DNA of 32,273 nt from Shimia_B sp038527375 (GTDB lineage: Bacteria > Pseudomonadota > Alphaproteobacteria > Rhodobacterales > Rhodobacteraceae): positions 1 to 32,273 of the forward strand of contig JBCBFU010000034.1 in assembly GCA_038527375.1 (NCBI GenBank), written 5' to 3'. The notes beneath the pieces were generated by a model. It was not told the DNA's origin. It saw only the letters and a program-made list of their open reading frames with translations, and made no database searches. This document shows, in pieces, positions 29,909 to 32,273 of the stretch. The translations under genes were made by a program, and so were the position numbers. The first letter of the stretch is position 1, and each line of letters opens with the position of its first letter.

Positions 29909-32273
29909 CTATGTTTTGCGGGGTTTCGCGCGCAGCGTGGGATCGGCCTTGGTCGGGTCCTTGGGCCAGGGATGTTTGGGGTAGCGCGCGCGCATATCCT
30001 TGCGGACATCGGCGTAGCTTCCCGCCCAGAAGCCCGGCAGGTCGCGGGTCGTCTGGACCGGGCGTTGTGCTGGCGACAGCAGCGTAATCAGGAGCGGTGT
30101 TCCCGCCACCGTGGGATGCGTTGTCTGGCCAAACAGCTCCTGCAGGCGCACGGAAATCTCCGGCGTCTCGCTGCCATAGTCGATGGCCACGCGGCGCCCG
30201 AGCGGCGTTGTGAAATGCGCCGGCACAAGTTGGTCGAGCCGCTGGCTTTGCTCCCAACTCAGCCGGGCGGCGAGTGCGGCGGTGGGATCGAAAGCTTTCC
30301 AGCCCTGAAGCGAAGAGACGCCTGACAGATGCGGGGCAAGCCAGTCTTCCAGCGTGTCTGTCAAAGTGCCCAGATCTGCGGCAGGCAGGTCCGCCCCGCC
30401 TGCGCCTGAACCGGACCGGGCGCGTTCGATGCGGTCGGCCAGCCGGGCAGCGGCGGCGGGCAGGGTCAGACCGGTCTGGCGGATGCCGTCGCACATGGCC
30501 CGGGCGATCGCCTCAGTGGGCGCGTCCTGCCAGGGCGCGTCGTCCAAGATCAGCGCGCCAAGCACGCGTTGGCGGCGCGCCAGAACGCGGTTGTCGCGCC
30601 GCGACCATGTGCATGTGGTTTGCTCGGTGATGAGGTCGGCGCAGTGCGTCTCGATCTCGGCCCGGGTGAGGGGGAGCGCGCTGCGGATGCGCGCCTCGCG
30701 TGGGTGGCCGTCGGTATCGAGCACGACGAGGAAGGGGGACGCGGCAAGGGCGTCGTCGTCGGGGAGCGCCGCGCCCTTGCCGCCTGACATCAAAAACCGC
30801 GCCTCCGCCCCGGGGCGACGCATGGCGATCCTGTCGGGATAGGCGCGGGATGACGCGATGGCATCCCCGTGAAAGACAGCGTTTGAGGGAGCCAAGGATG
30901 TCAGGCGTTTGCGCTCTGCCTTGGCGTCCCGAAGTGGACCATCGCGCAGCGGAAGACCCTGCTCACGCCGGAATGCCCCGGTGTCGCGCAGGGCGGCGAG
31001 CTGAACCCGTGCGTCGCAGGCGCGCGTGTCGACCGGCATCCGGGTGGAGAGAAGGGCGGCGACGTCTGCCGCCCCGCCCCCGCAGGTCAGGAGCATGTGG
31101 CCCAGACGGGGATGCAGCGGCAGACGCGCCATCGCCCGCCCGTGGGCTGTGATGCGGCCATCGCTGCCTATCGCTCCCAACCCTTCAAGAAGGATGCGCG
31201 CCTCCGCCATCGGGCCGGCGGGCGGGGGGGTGAGCAAGGCCAGCGCGTCCGCATCGCTGCCCCAGACGGCGAGTTCCAGTGCCAGACCGGCCAGATCGGT
31301 CGTTTCGATCTCGGGCGGGGCAAAGGCGGGCAGGGCGCCGTGTTCGCCACGTGTCCAGAGCCGGATGCACCGCCCCGGCGCAACGCGGCCCGCGCGACCC
31401 GCCCTCTGCGTGGCTTCGGCCTGCGAGACGCGTTCGGTGACCAGTCGCGCCATGCCGGAGCCGGGATCAAAGCGGGACCTGCGCGCGCGGCCTGCGTCGA
31501 TGACGGTGCGCACCTCGGGGATGGTCAGCGACGTCTCTGCAATGGCGGTGGCTAGCACGACCTTGCGGCCTTCGGCGGGCGGGGTCAGCGCGGCCTGCTG
31601 CGCGGCGAAGGGCAGCGCGCCGTAGAGCGGCGCGATCTCGACCCCGGGGATTTGCCCCAGCGCGGTGGCGGTCGCGCGGATGTCGCGTTCGCCGGGCAGG
31701 AAGACGAGGACCGTGCCAGTGTTGTCTGGCAGGGCGTCGCGGACGGCCTGCGCCGTCGCGTGCTCGATTCGCTCCTTGCTGGGGCGTTGGGCGTAGTCGA
31801 TGTCGACCGGAAACGCGCGGCCTTGTGACGTGATCACGGGGGCGTCGCCCAGCATCGCAGCCACAGGTGCTGCGTCCAGAGTCGCGGACATGACGAGAAG
31901 GCCCAGATCCTCGCGCAGGGTCTGGCGGACCTCCCACGCCAGCGCCAGCCCGAGGTCGGAGGCGAGGGAGCGTTCGTGGAATTCGTCGAAGATCACGCAG
32001 GCCACGCCGGGCAGGTCGGGATCGGTTTGCAGCATCCGTGTGAGCAGGCCTTCGGTGATGACCTCGATCCGGCGGCCGGGTTTGGCGTCACCGCGCATGC
32101 GGTAGCCCACCTGTTGGCCCACGGGCTCTCCCAGTGTTTGGGCCATGCGTGCGGCGGCCCCGCGCGCGGCCAGCCTGCGCGGCTCCAGCATCAGGATGCG
32201 ACCGTCGGGATAGACCTCCCGCAGGGCGAGCGGGACGCGGGTGGTTTTGCCTGCGCCCGGCGGGGCCTGAAGC
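29909..32273 (-). CDS. hrpB: ATP-dependent helicase HrpB (5' end outside the window)
   Basis: The frame is open to the window edge, so the first few residues are missing. It shows the DEAH-helicase order. Walker A is A-P-P-G-A-G-K-T-T-R in the first codons seen, then M-L-E-P-R-R-L-A-A-R, DEFHER (motif II), MSATLD (motif III), VLVFLPGERDIRAT (motif IV), LATAIAETSLTIPEVRTVID (motif V) and Q-R-A-G-R-A-G-R (motif VI). A long HrpB-specific C-terminal region ends about residue 785 of the visible part. The family unwinds nucleic acids with ATP; its physiological role is unclear. It is convergent with gnd. Confidence 0.96.
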   Translation of the reverse strand, partial: LQAPPGAGKTTRVPLALREVYPDGRILMLEPRRLAARGAAARMAQTLGEPVGQQVGYRMRGDAKPGRRIEVITEGLLTRMLQTDPDLPGVACVIFDEFHERSLASDLGLALAWEVRQTLREDLGLLVMSATLDAAPVAAMLGDAPVITSQGRAFPVDIDYAQRPSKERIEHATAQAVRDALPDNTGTVLVFLPGERDIRATATALGQIPGVEIAPLYGALPFAAQQAALTPPAEGRKVVLATAIAETSLTIPEVRTVIDAGRARRSRFDPGSGMARLVTERVSQAEATQRAGRAGRVAPGRCIRLWTRGEHGALPAFAPPEIETTDLAGLALELAVWGSDADALALLTPPPAGPMAEARILLEGLGAIGSDGRITAHGRAMARLPLHPRLGHMLLTCGGGAADVAALLSTRMPVDTRACDARVQLAALRDTGAFRREQGLPLRDGPLRDAKAERKRLTSLAPSNAVFHGDAIASSRAYPDRIAMRRPGAEARFLMSGGKGAALPDDDALAASPFLVVLDTDGHPREARIRSALPLTRAEIETHCADLITEQTTCTWSRRDNRVLARRQRVLGALILDDAPWQDAPTEAIARAMCDGIRQTGLTLPAAAARLADRIERARSGSGAGGADLPAADLGTLTDTLEDWLAPHLSGVSSLQGWKAFDPTAALAARLSWEQSQRLDQLVPAHFTTPLGRRVAIDYGSETPEISVRLQELFGQTTHPTVAGTPLLITLLSPAQRPVQTTRDLPGFWAGSYADVRKDMRARYPKHPWPKDPTKADPTLRAKPRKT

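Overview
The window is a GC-rich chromosomal segment of an alphaproteobacterium, most likely a Rhodobacteraceae (Roseobacter-group) member. The clues are a GcrA cell-cycle regulator, a DUF1467 gene overlapping the methylmalonyl-CoA epimerase gene, an AspRS with an alphaproteobacterial-type motif 2, and the general gene style. Almost all of it is coding, mostly core metabolism with small accessory pieces. No tRNA, rRNA, insertion sequence, prophage or CRISPR array was recognised.

Layout. 1-540: an AT-richer patch with a small predicted membrane protein and a palindrome. 543-3869 (-): carB. 4075-5623 (+): two paralogous HAD-fold proteins that both lack the catalytic aspartates. 5675-7459 (+): aspS. 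7558-10182 (+): a DUF1800/DUF1501 pair, the second with a Tat-like signal. 10299-11078 (+): a RimL-type GNAT, convergent with a response regulator (-). 11946-12628 (+): mce and a DUF1467 gene. 12653-15353 (-): an EI24/CysZ-like membrane protein, a nitroreductase, a histone-deacetylase-like amidohydrolase and a coupled 78-residue protein. 15523-16604 (+): an M48 lipoprotein protease and a short IMPACT-domain protein. 16595-17245 (-): a hemolysin III family protein. 17411-18322 (+): two paralogous secreted two-cysteine proteins separated by a regulatory-looking 327 bp. 18389-19196 (-): a DCC thiol-disulfide protein and an unknown 106-residue protein. 19197-19704: an intergenic region with a candidate small RNA on the minus strand. 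19705-22892 (-): rimO, a glycosyltransferase-like gene and gcrA. 23066-23869 (+): an ABC-2 permease. 23866-25150 (-): a Na+/H+ antiporter interrupted by a G7 frameshift. 25497-28159 (+): argD, a GNAT and argF. 28309-29721 (+): gnd. 29909 to the window edge (-): hrpB.

How the genes work together. carB, argD and argF belong to the carbamoyl-phosphate/arginine route but sit in two separate places. mce serves propionyl-CoA/methylmalonyl-CoA metabolism. gnd is the oxidative pentose phosphate enzyme. GcrA acts with CcrM-methylated GANTC sites, and the window holds a tight group of four such sites between the two secreted-protein paralogs.

The most unusual items are the conserved-looking but catalytically disarmed HAD pair, the ungapped secreted paralog pair with its GANTC cluster, and the small-RNA candidate with its own terminator. 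The homopolymer break in the antiporter and several inverted repeats near argD, DUF1800 and gnd also deserve a look. No defence system or biosynthetic cluster was recognised.
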